DNA of 64,000 nucleotides, from positions 1,007,814 through 1,071,813 of the forward strand of contig SIJG01000006.1 of NCBI GenBank assembly GCA_023374025.1, read 5' to 3'. Source of the stretch: Heterodera schachtii. Lineage: Eukaryota > Nematoda > Chromadorea > Rhabditida > Heteroderidae. The notes beneath the pieces are model-generated. The model was given only the letters and a program-made list of their open reading frames with translations. It was not told the DNA's origin and ran no database searches. This document shows, in pieces, positions 35,578 to 48,016 of this stretch (its first letter is position 1; each line of letters begins with the position of its first letter). The position numbers and the translations under genes were made by a program.

Positions 35578-36038
35578 GGCAATCCTGAAGAATGGGTGTC
35601 CCTAATTTAACTTTCTTTTTTTTTGGCTCAAAACCAATTTCTGGGGGTTTTTGATGGTGCTGATTACGAATATGAACTGGGTTTGCCTAATTCAGAACCC
35701 CGGATCCGAATTCGAACAAAAAAGTTGATAAAAAATTTCCAAAATATACGTTAAAACCGGTCAAATTTTGGTGCAAATTGCGTATTTTTATCCCAATTAA
35801 CAATTAAAGCTTTGTTTACATCAAAATAAATATTTGTTAAATCGATTAGAAGCTTTTACCCCCAAAAATCCATTCTTGAAAAAAAATTTTTTGTTCGAAT
35901 TAGGGTCCGGGGTTCGGAATTGGGCAAACCCGAGTTAAGACTCGTAATCACCATCCTCGAAAACGCCTAAAAACTGGTTTTGAGCCCAAACTTAAAAAAA
36001 ATAAATAAAAATTAGGGACACCCATTCTTCAGGATTGC
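35578..36038. mobile_element. Foldback element with 9-bp target duplication, family B
   Basis: Starts GGCAATCCTGAAGAATGGGT and ends ACCCATTCTTCAGGATTGC. The arms are long inverted repeats with CCGAATTCGAACAAAA and GGGTCCGGGGTTCGG motifs shared with the 12374 element. The perfect 9-bp direct repeats TTCATTTTA lie at 35569-35577 and 36039-36047. It ends 24 bp before the RMC1 start codon. Confidence 0.82.
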
Positions 36039-36061
36039 TTCATTTTATATTTTATTGTAGA

Positions 36062-39000
36062 ATGTCCAAAACAAAATGCAAAGTTTTCAGCATTCGTGAG
36101 AAGTGTGGCCGAGTCCGAGCGGTTGGTTTCGCACCGGACGTGCAAATTGTCAGCATTCAACAGGAGGACAGTGTCATTGTAAGGGAAAATGCCAATAATA
36201 GCGCCTTTTTATTCATCCGAAAAGCCAATTTATTCATTTCTAATGTAATTCATTTCCTCCTCATTTTTATTAAAATGGCCATTAAACGAAGTGCCGTTTT
36301 GCAGGAATTTGTGCTGCTGCAGGAGGGCAAAGTTGTTGGTACTTTTTGGCACAATTGCACCGCAAAAGGCGCCGTTGTGCTCGGCGTCCATTGGCTGTCC
36401 AACTCCCAAGTCGCTTTTGTCACCGACTTGGGCTGCGAGTTCTTTTGTGTGTACGCGTACAAACGCACGCTGAAAATGACCCAACGGTTAGCCATGGCCA
36501 TCCAGTGGTTCAGCTTTTATGTGAGCACACCGAACTTAATGTTTTTGGATCTATAATTTAAAAATGGGCCATCATAATTTGTGGACAAGATTTTTTGTTT
36601 CGGATGGGCCACACTTAATCCCACTCCTTCTTATCGTTTCTCCCAAAAAAAAACTTAAAAAAATTGGTAAAACTGAATTTTCAAATTATTTATATAATTT
36701 TCTTGAAAAACGTTAGAAAAAATTATGTTTTTTTAAAGACCACTAAAAAACGTCGTATAATTTTCTTAGAAAATGACGGGCGAGTGACTTCATCCCAACC
36801 CTTTCTGATATTTTTAGGTCTTGAAATTCCAATTATAAATGTACATATTGCCACATTTTCCAGGCTACCTCAAATTTGTTTGTTTGTGCCAGCGGTGTAC
36901 AGAACAACCTTTTTACTTTCGTAACTTTTCAGGTGGGACAAAACGGAGAGGCTAAAATTGAAAGCATTTCAATTTAGCAAAATGTTCCGCACATTTTGGG
37001 CACGGCTGAGGTTGATTTTGGCTACTCTTCCGCAAAGCCCCGTCTGTTGGAGCGGGACATTGCCATTGCCTCAATGTTTGTGAGGCAACCCGAGAGAACG
37101 TCTTTTTAAAAATAAATCACTGTTTTAAACCCCAGTTATGGCAAACTGTGCATTTTGGTGCTCAACTTTGAGTCCGTACACGGGTTCGCCACTGGGCTCA
37201 GTGTGTACGAATTGGTGCCGTCGGAGCCACAGAAGCTGCTGAAACTGAACTGTTTGCTGGGTTTGCACTTGGTCGGCCTGGTTGGGCTGCACGTTGTTGA
37301 CAATTTGGTGCTCGTCCATCATAAAGTGAGCTGAAAGTCTTTATTCTCCCAATGACACATTCCTACTTTTAAATCCTAAAAAGCATATTGTTTATTTGTT
37401 TGGAGTAATGTCCGATTTGTCCATTGTCAGAATGTCCAATCCACTCTGATCTTTGATCTAAAACTATGCACCGATCGTCCAATTTGTTCAACAAAACTTT
37501 GTCTCCCATCTGTGCCAAATGCGTTGTCCAGTGACAGTGCCAATGCCGGCGATGGCAATGAAAACAAAAGTGCCGGTGATTTGCCACACAATCAACAGCA
37601 TGCAAATCGTGTTTTGTCAATCGGTGAAGCTTTTCTGTACAATTCGGCTTGGAAAATGTGCATGCCGGACGTTGTGGTGGATTTGCAACACGAATTGTTC
37701 ACCCGTGTACAGCTTCAACTGGAGAGTGCCGAACATGCATTGACGGGCGAAGAAGGGCATGACTTGGTAAGATAAACTCATGTTGTAAATAATTACACGT
37801 CAATTTCAAGGATTTTCTCATACGCTTTTTAATTAATCGGAGGAATGGCGAGAAAGTGCTGCTTGAATTGCTTCAGCGTGCCATTTTGCACAAATCTCTC
37901 CAATTTTCTCGAATTACGCAAATATTCCGTCAAATTCTTCCGGAAATTCCAACCGAAAATGGTGGTGGCAAAAAACATTTAAATTTTCAATTTAATATTC
38001 TTTCGCTTTTCAGCCGAATCATCCGTTACGAAGGTCAAATGGTTGCCTCAGGCGATGCCTTTTCTGCCATTGACCGTTTCGCATAACAGTCTCTTGCGCA
38101 CCGTTTTCGAGCCATTGTTTCAGCGCGGTGACGAAGTCGACAAACGAAATTTGGCCAATTTGATGGTGCTAAAATAAAACAGAAAAATCCAAAAATATAT
38201 AATTTTGAATCTTCAAAGATGGAATTCTTCCTGATTCTCAAGCAGAAGCACATCAAAGTGCAGGTAATGCCTGTGAGTGAATTCATTTTAAATTTAATTT
38301 CCCAAAATCCCAATTGCTTTAATTTTGTCCTCCATCATTTTTAGGAGACGTACGTTTCCGAGTTGTTGGTGAAGATTCTCGTCGCCGCGGACATGTTCGA
38401 CCGTCTGCAGCAGTTGCTCCAATATTCGGTGATCGAAAAATCCAAATTTTTGGCCTACGAACTGATCGCTTTGTCCTCGCGCTGTCCCCCGCTGTACCAA
38501 ATCGGATTGGACATGTTGAAAAGGCGTAACGACTGGGAACAAATTGTGGAGGCAAGTGGAATTTGACGAAACATTTAATAGCAATTAATTCAAATGTTTT
38601 GTTGGCACTTCTTAAAGGTGCTAATGACCCGTGGAAATTTGCTGGAGGCACTTCGCCTTTTGCTCAAAGTGCAAATGGAACGGACGGTGTTCAGCAAAAC
38701 GTTGCGGCGACTGCTCGACCTGACGTGGAAAAGTGATGACCGGCAGCTGATGTTCACCGTATTCTCCCACCTGCTCCATGTGCAGGGCCGCAAACAGTTG
38801 GCCGAAGTGATGTCCAGTCAGTCAGTCTCAGTCGATGAACAATACCGGGGCAAATTCGGAAAATGGGCCTTTTATATATTGACCAGTCCTTGGGAAGCTT
38901 ATCTATATTTTCAAGCCATATTTAAGTCACCAGCTAATTTGTCAATTTTTGGGCAAACCTACGTGATAAATGGGCTAAATTATTGAATATTTAAGGTGAT

Positions 39001-39219
39001 GATTTCGAGCGGTACGACAAGGAGTTCAAACTGTTGTACGACAAAAGCGAAGTTGAGGAGGCGGCGCAGCGTTTCCGCGAGGCCCGCCTCTCATCCATCC
39101 GGCGCCGTTCCGACACTTATGCCGCGCGCAACGATTCATTCACTTCCGTGTCGGGCGATGCCGAAGACAGCAGCGGCAGCAACAGCGGGGGAGGACTTGG
39201 GATGGATAACACGCTCTAA
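36062..39219 (+). CDS. rmc-1: RMC1 (Mic1-domain) subunit of the Mon1-Ccz1 Rab7 GEF
   Basis: Multi-exon gene starting MSKTKCKVFS at 36062, just after a TTATTGTAG acceptor, and ending GLGMDNTL with TAA at 39217-39219. The N-terminal part matches the family's beta-propeller: EFVLLQEGKVVGTFWHN, then VLGVHWLSNSQVAFVTDLG and LKMTQRLAMAIQWFSF. DNLVLVHHK near 37300-37325 is another conserved segment. The C-terminal Mic1 domain is in exons near 37800-38860, including LVKILVAADMFDRLQQLL, YQIGLDMLKRRNDWEQIVE and LMTRGNLLEALRLLLK. RMC1 stabilises Mon1-Ccz1, which activates Rab7 on late endosomes and lysosomes. Compared with the vertebrate protein the start is about 55-60 residues short. A foldback element lies immediately upstream, so an upstream exon may be displaced or lost. 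Confidence 0.85.
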
Positions 39220-40634
39220 ACTGCCATTTTTTGAATTCTATTGTACAAATTTGGAAAAAATTCAATTATCGCTTTAACTTGGAGTCAAACAAGCGAAGGA
39301 TGAATTTAAGTCGTGAGGTCTAACATTAATTGTCAAAAGAATGTAAAATTTTACATAAAGAAATATGCGTGCAAAACTGCGATCCAGAAACGAAAAAAGG
39401 TGGAGGTTTTACGAGACCGTCAAAACGCCTCACAACTAAAATATAATACGATTTCAAAACATTCCTTCCGACGCATCCGATCCCTTCCCTTTGCTGCTCA
39501 GCTCAGCTTCCGCTCTATCCATTGGTATGGCAGCAAATGTTTGCACAACAGACAACAAAGGGAAGGGAAATGTGCGACGGTTGGCGGCTATCGGCGGTGG
39601 CATTTTTTGGGCGGAGAATGCCTATTTTTATTGAATACTTTCCCATTTATTTTATTATGTTTCCCATTTCCTTTTTTCTATTTTTATTTATTGGATGAAT
39701 TGAGAGCATTTGCATTTGGCGATGAGTGACCTTTGCATTTGCATTGGTAAGCCCATCAAAAGTTCGATTATTTTCAATTGCCTTTCTCCGGCGGCGGCGG
39801 ATAATCTCTCCTTCAAATTCATTCATTCTTTCCCATTCATTGTCAATGTCCAAACAGTCAAACGAGATTTTTAAAATATGCAGAAAATGTGAAAATTTAA
39901 GGGATTTATTGGATATGAAATCACATTAGTAATTAAATAGCTAATTAGTGATGAGGCGCGGTCCAACTTTTTTTTTTTGGGAATACCTTGTTTTTCCGTT
40001 GACCAGTAAAAAGCCATCGGAAAATTTTTAAATCTAAATCAGATTCCGATCGAAAATCAATGTTCCGTCCGCTCAAGTAATAATTATTTAATTAGTAAAA
40101 TTGCCGATGCAAGTGCAAATTGAACAATAATTAAGGTTTCTGTTGGGATTCGATCTTTGATCAATTTTAATGTTATGATAAATTATTTGCATTTTGCCAT
40201 TTCCGTTCTGCCCCAATTACTCACCTTTTTTTGATCATTTCCCTCCATGAATTTAGTAATGTTTGTCTTTTGTGCCCCTTAATTAGTCATCATTTGCAGC
40301 AATTCTCTCCCACCCCTTCCGCTGCTGGCACACCTTTTAAGCTAATGCATCCAAACCAGGGCATCATTTGCTGAACAAAAACATTTTCATTTTATTTATG
40401 CGACGAATTTAAATTTATAAATATATTTCTGTTTTTTTTCACATTATATCAATTTTTAGTCCAATTAATCCACTGAAAACACTTTATTAGGATTCATTTA
40501 AAATCCACAATTAAAAACTTCATTTGTAAGTTAAATAATAAAATAAAATAAAACTTTTTTATAAAATAAATTAACCTTTCCAATGGCTTTATCTTTTTTG
40601 CGTGTAAAGATAGATTTTCCGTTTGCTGCTGCTG
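39220..40634. other. Intergenic stretch, nothing recognised
   Basis: Mostly AT-rich DNA between RMC1 and the lipase gene. ORFs at 39313-39853 overlap on both strands and show no domain. No RNA gene seen. Confidence 0.5.
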
Positions 40635-42900
40635 ATGTTTTCCTCACATTTTTCTTCCGCTTTTTCTTTTTCTTCTGCTGCCGTTTCCCTCCTTTTTCTC
40701 TTTGTTTATTCCACCGTATGTCTACCGTATTCCGTGGCCACCATTTCGCCAGCATTCAGCGACTTTCTTACCGTGGCATACGGTGACAAAATCGAAGAAT
40801 CAATTGCCCGCAGGGACCTCGGTTCATTGGGCAGCTTCGGAGGTGGCACCAAAGTGCCAATGTTTACGCGAAAACGGCCGATTGTCATGGTCCACGGGTG
40901 CGAATCGTTTAAAATTAATTAATTAATTAAAAATCAATTAGCGAATTAATTATCATTTTCTAAAAGACAATAGAAAAATCAACAGATTGAGCACTTTTGC
41001 GGCAGAGTATGAGAACATTCGACAGTACTTTCTGATGAACAATTACACCGATGCGGAAGTGTACGCAAGCAGTTACGGACATGGCCCTGTGAATTGGACT
41101 CATGACGCGATGAAATGCGAACACGTGCAGAGGGCAAGTGGGGCAAGGAAGACGCTGGAGGGGGCGGGGGGGGGGGAGACGGCACAATGCCAATTGCCCA
41201 ATGCTACTCGAGACATACATTCCCGTGCTTTGGGGATTAACCCATTAGCGGTGGTCTCTTTCAGTTCCGTTGGCTAATGCTCGCCGTTGCCAATTACACA
41301 AGTTCGCAAATTGATGTGATCGGCTACAGCATGGGGTCGCCAATTGCGAGAAAGGTTTTCAAAAAACAGAAACAGTTCTGATTAATCGGAGCCCTAAAAT
41401 TGACATTTCTTTTTGGTCGGTTTTTTCAAATCGCTGCTAATTATTGGTTTAATTACCCGTGCAAATGCTTGCCGTGCTGAGACGAAGTACGAAAAGTGCA
41501 AGTGATCAAATTAAAAGCAAAATAATTATTTAAAAAATTAATAATCAAATGTTATTTTAATTAAATTTAATAATTTACTATTTAAAACATTCTTTACATA
41601 ATTTAAATTTTATATTAATCATAAACGTGTGAGCCGAAGTTTAAAATTTGAATTTTCTTATATTGTTAGCTTTGTTGACTTTGGCATAGAGGCTATGAAC
41701 ACTTCCTTAAAATCAATATGCATTTATAAATTTTGCTACAAAATCGGATATCGAAATCGTGGTTTTTCAGTTTTTAGAAATAAAATTAACGCAAAATGTG
41801 AAAAGTTATTTGATGCTATTTGGTATTTAAATAAATTAACCATTAAATAAGTAACTTAGGCTCAGCACAATATGATTAATATAAAAATAGCGAATATTTT
41901 AAATAACTAATCATCATTAAATTAATTAACATATTTATGTATTTTGCTTTTAAATGATCACTTGCACTTTTCGTACTTCGTCATAGCACCAATTCTTGCT
42001 GCTCTGACAATGAATTTTTGAATTTTTCAATTTTCGGCAATTTTGGGCGGCGTTTGCGTCGACACCGGCGAACATTTGGGCGTTCCGCTGACTCCGTTGG
42101 TGCACACTTTCGTCGGCGTCGCCGGTGCCAACCGCGACTGTGTGCATTTGTGCCGCTTTTTGACAAATGTCACCGGCGATGCGCCGTGCAATTCGATCAA
42201 CGGAATGGCGTGCCATTCGCGGTTTCTTCGCGACATTAACAACGCACCCCGGGGGTAAAAGAGGGCGATTGAAATAAAATTGATTTTTAAAATTTAGTAA
42301 ATTAAATTCAAAATGCATTTAATTATTAGCCATTATAAACTGCTGTCTAAGACGACAGCATTTCGAGGCCACTCACCGCGTGTACACAATTTACTCCCGC
42401 CATGACGACGTGGTGGGCTATTTGGACTGCGATGGACTTTTGGTCAGCTCCATCCCTTCGCAGGACAATCACATTGAGGTGGAAAAAGTTCATTAATTAA
42501 AATCAATTAAATAACTAATTAATATGATTGGAGTGTTAAAAAGGAAATTAATTACGATTAATTAATGCTTTGGCATCAGCTCATCCGGATCATAAATTAT
42601 GCCTGATCGGACTTCCCAGCAGGAATCCAATCCCAGAATCTTCCTTACCGGAGACCCTAAGCCCAAACTCTGTCAATATGTTAGCATTTTGCAAATTTGT
42701 CATAATTTTTCCCGCTTCAGCTCATCGGCTTTTCCCATTTGGGCACCATTTTTGTCACAGCAAAGGAACAGTTGGAACTGATCAATGGCAATTATGATCA
42801 GATGCAGAAAATCAATGTGACCATTAATTGGCTGAGAACGCCGGAGGAAACAGTGAAAATGGCACGGAAAATGTTTCCTTTTTGGAAACTCGGAATTTAA
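40635..42900 (+). CDS. Secreted class-2 (LIPS-type) triacylglycerol lipase
   Basis: Exon 1 (40635 to about 40897) encodes a signal peptide (SSAAVSLLFLFVYSTVCLP) and reaches the oxyanion strand RPIVMVHG. Exon 2 (from 40986) has STFAAEYENIRQYFLMNNYT and a C-terminal MKCEH. Exon 3 (from 41266) carries the nucleophile elbow G-Y-S-M-G in QIDVIGYSMGSPIARK. The next exon (about 42040-42255) has GGVCVDTGEHLGVPL and CNSINGMACHSRFL. The following one has the acid residue in YSRHDDVVGYLDCDG. The last exon has the catalytic histidine in LIGFSHLGTIF. It ends FPFWKLGI, with TAA at 42898-42900 and AATAAA 30 bp later. Members hydrolyse lipids outside the cell or in the gut lumen; C. elegans has a LIPS family of them. 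The long intron 41356-42030 holds a foldback element. Confidence 0.85.
41472..41990. mobile_element. Inverted-repeat element in lipase intron
   Basis: Near its left end is GACGAAGTACGAAAAGTGCA, then AGTGATCAAATTAAAAGCAAAAT. Near its right end the reverse complement appears: ATTTTGCTTTTAAATGATCA, then CTTGCACTTTTCGTACTTCGTC. The inverted arms are about 50 bp and enclose AT-rich DNA without a convincing gene. No clear target duplication was found. Confidence 0.7.
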
Positions 42901-42929
42901 CTCATTGTTTATCTATTGTATTTAAAATT

Positions 42930-42935
42930 AATAAA
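42930..42935 (+). terminator. Polyadenylation signal of the lipase gene
   Basis: AATAAA, 30 bp past the lipase stop codon, in the 131-bp gap between the convergent lipase and meckelin genes. Confidence 0.55.
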
Positions 42936-43031
42936 AAAGTGATAATTGATCAATTGATTTGACATCCCATTAACTGGGACTGCAATTTAAAGAGGGCAGA
43001 TCAGCAATTCTGATCAGCAGAAGTGGTCTGA

Positions 43032-46000
43032 TCAGATCAGAAATCGGCTGTCCACCATGCTGCTCTTGGCCAATTGGTGGGTGAAGTACAGCTTGACCGT
43101 GTGGCGAACGGCGGCGGACAGCAAAAAAGTGACGAAGGCGGCGAGCAATCTGTGGCGCCAGAACAAATCCACCAAACAGAACAGGGCCAACTCGGCGGAG
43201 AGCAGTGCCCACTCGTTGCCGTAGAGAAAGGCGGAGCTGTACTCGCACTCGGAACGGTCCCTGGGAAAAGGGCACAATGGCCAAACCGAACAAAGCCAAA
43301 ATAACAATTGCCGGGAACAACAAACGATGACGGTATCGCTCGCCGAGATTCGCCGAAGAAATCCCCTCCCGGGCTTTGATCAGTGATCAGAGGAGTAAGG
43401 CACGTAATTTAGGGCTAATACTATACACAAGTCACCTCGAGAGTTGGCATTTTCCAGACCCGAGAATTTATTCTGAGATTTTGGGTCGAAAAATTCTCAC
43501 AGTTTACCTGCTGAAAGTGCCAACTGTGCTGGTGTCGCTGAGTTCCAAGCCGAGCAAAGCCTCGATTAGCCGTGGGCTGGTGACCACGTAGTCGCACTTT
43601 CGGGTCCACCCGATTCACAAAGTCCTTCAGGCACTCGTTCAGCTCGCCGTAAGCCGTTGCGATCTTCTGCATGCGCACCGTCGTTTTGTCCAACGCATCG
43701 GCGCCTTGTCGGACAGCAGCAGCTTAACAATGGGCATTTTGATGGCATGGAATTCTTTGGAATGTCCATATTAAAAATATATAATTTAAAATATTAAAAT
43801 GATTTCCAATTGACTCACAAATTGTGCCATTTGCGACAGCGGTCGCCATAATTTGGTCAATTCGTTCGCGAAATGCACGCGGCACATTACGATGAATGTT
43901 TGCAGGTCCGAGCTCATCTCCAAACCGCGCATGGCACATAAATTGTCCTGGTAAAAGATGAAAAGGGATTTCCTTTCCAATGTCATGCCAAGGGATTTCC
44001 ATTCCAATTCCATGCCAAGGGATTTCCCTTCCAATGCCATGCCAAGGGATTTCCATTCCAATGCCATGCCAAGGGATTTCCATTCCAATGTCATGCCAAG
44101 GGATTTCCATTCCAATGCCATGCCAAGGGATTTCCATTCCAATGCCATGCCAAGGGATTTCCATTCCAATGCCATGCCAAGGGATTTCCATGCCAATGTC
44201 ATGCCAAGGGATTTCCATTCCAATTCCATGCCAAGGGATTTCCATTCCAATGTCATGCCAAGGGATTTCCATTCCAATATTCATTTGGAGCATGTCAGTG
44301 TCGGCAAAGCCATGCACAGAACGGCCGTGGATGTAAAAGCCGCGCTTAACTAAGAGGACAATGATTGAGTCCGAAATCAGCAGGGGCATAATTCTGCTTT
44401 TGGCACAATGTCGAATGGCATTTTTGGCCCTACTCTGTCAATTCACTCACTCACCAGCGGATTGGTCATTGCCAGCACACTGATGTTGGCCACCGAGCAC
44501 AGGTCCATGAAGTTGCGGAAAGGGTCCGCCACCCTCTCGACGATAAGCACTTGGAAAAGCCATTGGCCCATCGCAATGGCAACGTAAAAGGAAAAGTCAA
44601 CCGCGAAACGACTCATCCGCGTCTCCACCACTTCGGACGGTTGGTCAACAGCAAGCGGAAATTGAACTCTTATAATGAAGGGTCAGTTGAACTGATGCTC
44701 TACCGTATTCACACAGTCAATTATTAAATCAGCGGTAATTAAATTCTCGTTTTTCACTCTCGAATTGAGTAATTTATTGATGGGTTTGTACCGTACCCTC
44801 TCTCTCAACTTCGTCGATTGTTTGTTTTTACCTCTCCCAAACCCGGGCTGCAGCTTGGCAAAGTTGCCAAATTCCATGTAGTCCAGCAGAAACAGTACAG
44901 TCAGCAGCTGCACACTGAGTCGTGTCTTACGGTACAGCTGCAACTCATTCCATTCGTTTGCGATCAGATAAGTACGCCTTAAAGTTGAGGGAGAGGGAGG
45001 GGCGTAGGACGACGGACAAAGCGCAACAAAAATGGCAAATTTAAAGTATTTAATGTCATTTAACCTAATTTAAAGTTTAATTTTAATTACCAAATGACCA
45101 CCGACGAGTGTTGGCTGTCCGTTGCTTTTTGTTCTCCTTTTGCCTCGTCAATTGGCCTTTTCTGTTCAGTGTTTTTAAGAGCGCGTGGCCTTTCCCAATC
45201 GATGAAAAATGTTTGGACAAGAGTCAAACAGCTGAAAAATGAATTGGAATCAAAAAAAGAAAATTAAAAAAATCAAAAGTTTAATTCGACCAACACCAAA
45301 CTGTGGGCCAAAGACAGCGCCTTAAGTGCCACGGCAGAGACCAAATAGGCGACGAAAGAGCCTTCTTGGGACTCGGCCAACGGCACGTAAAACTGAGAAT
45401 TGAAAACAACAAAATATTGAAAATAATTAATGGTTAGAATTAAATGCCATGGGAAGAGAGAAAGTGGCAAAATTGAGACAAATTCATAAAATGGCGGAAT
45501 GGGAAATAATTACTAATTAGGGAAAGAGGTTAAAACAAATTTCGACAAAATGTGAACAACAAATACCAAGTGACTTTGCATTTTGTAGGCAAAAGTCAGC
45601 CAAACGGCGATGATGGCCATGACGAGCAGAAAAACGTTGCCAATGCCATCGGCAGCGTACAGTACCAACTTGAGAATGGTGGACGCGTCGATGATCAATT
45701 TGCCAGAACGACGGCCCCAACTGAAAATTGGACTAATTTGTACAGAAAGAAAAGTTGTAAATTTGCTGATCAAATCTGATCACTGAGAATGGTTTGGTGA
45801 GATTCAGCCGGGGTGGAAGGAATTAGAGCATATGTATAATTACTGTGGTCGAATGGGTTTATCTTTCGTTTCCGTCCCCGGAGGTTCGGCTCACTTAGTC
45901 TATTTTTGATTTTTCTCAAAGATAAAATTGCAATTTCTCGCGCATTTATTAAAATTGGAATTTAGATTTTCATTTGAAAAAACAAAAACACATAATTATG

Positions 46001-48016
46001 TAAAAATATAGGCAAGTGAATGTTTTAAAGTCTCTCATCTGTCATTGGCACAAAATATCGTCAATAAATAATTGCCATTGTTCAATTGGCTTTATCCTTT
46101 TCCTTATGGCAGTGATAAACCGAGCAAAAACACACAAAATGAATGACCTGTAAGCGCGCACTGCCGCCCAAAGTGCCGCAACGGAACATGCAGTTGCCAT
46201 TACGACTTCGACCGTTTTGTCGTAGGGGTAACTGTCGGCGTGGTAAAAAAATGCCAAATTCGAATTCCACCGGAATGTTGGTCTCATTGATGGAAGAAGA
46301 GCCACTTCTGCTGTTGCTGGTGATGCTGTTACTGCTTGAATCCAATTGCTCCGCTTGAACAATTTCAAAGTGAGAAATTTGGAGGTACGGCACAAAAATG
46401 CGGCCCTCTTCAAAAGGCTGAAATGCTTTTATGAAATTGAAAAACATCACTTGGAGAAGCATCTGTAAATGAATGTGCAAAGTGATCCTTTCCGGGCTTC
46501 GAATGAGCTGATCAGTCCGCTTTTCTGCTTGCTGATCGGTTACAGTAACCACCGATTGTTTGTCGACCAAATAAAATCGCTTGGTCAGCACCACCCGAGA
46601 GTCTCGACGGAGTTGGTCCAGCCGATTGGGGTACCAGCCGGTGTACAGCTCGAAAATGGCCTCAATGGCACTGGCACGGAAAATTTCAATGGATGCGTCA
46701 ATATTGGCATAAAACAATTGGGGGAAAACGGAACTGAAAATAATGCCGAAATTTTAAATATTTTTATTTATTTTTTATCAAATGGCCTATTAATTAATGA
46801 GTGGCTGTTTTTGATAACACAAAGTGTGTCGAATTGGTAATTGATCAACATTTATGTTTCGGTACTCATTTGCCCTTCTGTCCGGCTAATTAGTCATTAG
46901 CCACCGATTATTTTTTTTATTATTTAATTTTCTGCTGACCCCCTCTGCTTCTGCTGCTGTTGTTCCGTCATTTGTATAAGCTGTTCAGTGCATTTTCAAG
47001 TGCATTGCATGCGCCCCCACTGACACGTGCATAATTTTGCAGTGCGCACAAATTAGCCAAATGTGAGCATTGGCGACGGTCAGCGGCACGACGGCACCCA
47101 AATTCGGCGTCGCGCAAATGCAGCTTTTAATAAGCGGAGGCGAAATTGACACTGTCGGCGAGCAGCGATTGAATTTGAAAGGCATCGGCGGGAAAACCGG
47201 CACAAAAAGGGAGAGAACTGTTCTAAAGAAAGAGCATAAAAATATAAAGTATTTGAGAAAACATAACAAAATACAATAATATTCTCATAATTAGTCTCTA
47301 TAATTATTAATTACTATCCCATTAAAAGCAATTAATCATATTGATTTGAGCTAATTAATGCTTGTTCGTTCGCTTCGTTTCTCCCATTACCTTTTGGCAA
47401 ATGCATGTCGCACTTTGGCACGGCACACATTCGTCGCCCCTTTCGCCTGGCGCCGTTCCCCTAGGGCACTTCACACACTGTTCAAATATCTGTGCTGTGC
47501 CGTTCAATTTGTGCCATCTGAGCTGTGCAATTTCCTCGTCTCTCTCACAAGTTGGGCATTGGCCCGTGCCGTCGTCCGAATTTACCAAACGACGACCGTC
47601 CGATGCCAAACATTTGACACAAAATGCCAAATTTCTGCTGACAGCCAATCCTTTTTACTTTTCAGTTTTAAATCCGCCATCAATTTCACTCATTCATTTA
47701 TACCTTTGTCGCACTTGGCACAGATAAGCCTGCCCTCCGTTGGCGAAGTGTCTACCGAAATGGTCAACACCCTTCGCTCGGCTGATTCGCATTGGCATTC
47801 GTTTTGGCTTTGCGGCGCGGGTGCCATCCCCTCGGGGCATTGGTCGCAGTCCATCAGAATGCCGTTGAAAAAGGTGCCATTCTCGACAGAAGAGGCGGAG
47901 CATTGTGCCGGATTTTGCCACCGGAATGGTGGCACAGAAATGGCCGATTGTTGAGAAGTGCCACGAAAAAAGACAAAAACGACAAATACGGCGAAAATTT
48001 GAGCAAAATTTGGCAT
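43032..48016 (-). CDS. mks-3: Meckelin (TMEM67 / MKS-3), ciliary transition-zone protein
   Basis: Many minus-strand exons. The start at 48014-48016 begins MPNFAQIFAVFVVFVFF, a signal peptide, followed by a cysteine-rich ectodomain: CDQCPEGMAPAPQSQNECQC, FCVKCLASDGRRLV, CVKCPRGTAPGERG. Downstream exons give the extracellular beta-rich region (46.0-46.7 kb) and multiple membrane segments (43.0-45.8 kb). The landmark YIHGRSVHGFADTDMLQMN is near 44290-44340, then NLCAMRGLEMSSDLQTF near 43900-43950. The C-terminus, SSMVDSRFLI, matches the conserved family end, with the stop at 43032. Meckelin sits in the ciliary membrane and transition zone with other MKS proteins; in nematodes it acts in sensory neurons. 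Between the two landmarks lies a 27-bp minisatellite that shifts frame by one unless removed by splicing. It is divergent from unc-89, with starts 929 bp apart. Confidence 0.88.
43965..44285. repeat. 27-bp minisatellite, about 12 copies, inside meckelin gene
   Basis: Tandem 27-bp units (plus strand ATGCCAAGGGATTTCCATTC then CAATGCC), with minor changes between TGCC, TGTC and TTCC. The unit length is a multiple of three, so frames stay open on both strands. On the meckelin strand one frame reads GMEIPWHGI repeatedly. The unit contains no GT on the minus strand. Confidence 0.9.

Noticed and set aside
43958..44353. Long plus-strand ORFs of repeated MPRDFHSN
   Set aside because: They arise from the 27-bp minisatellite, which is open in several frames on both strands; the minus strand holds the conserved meckelin exons.
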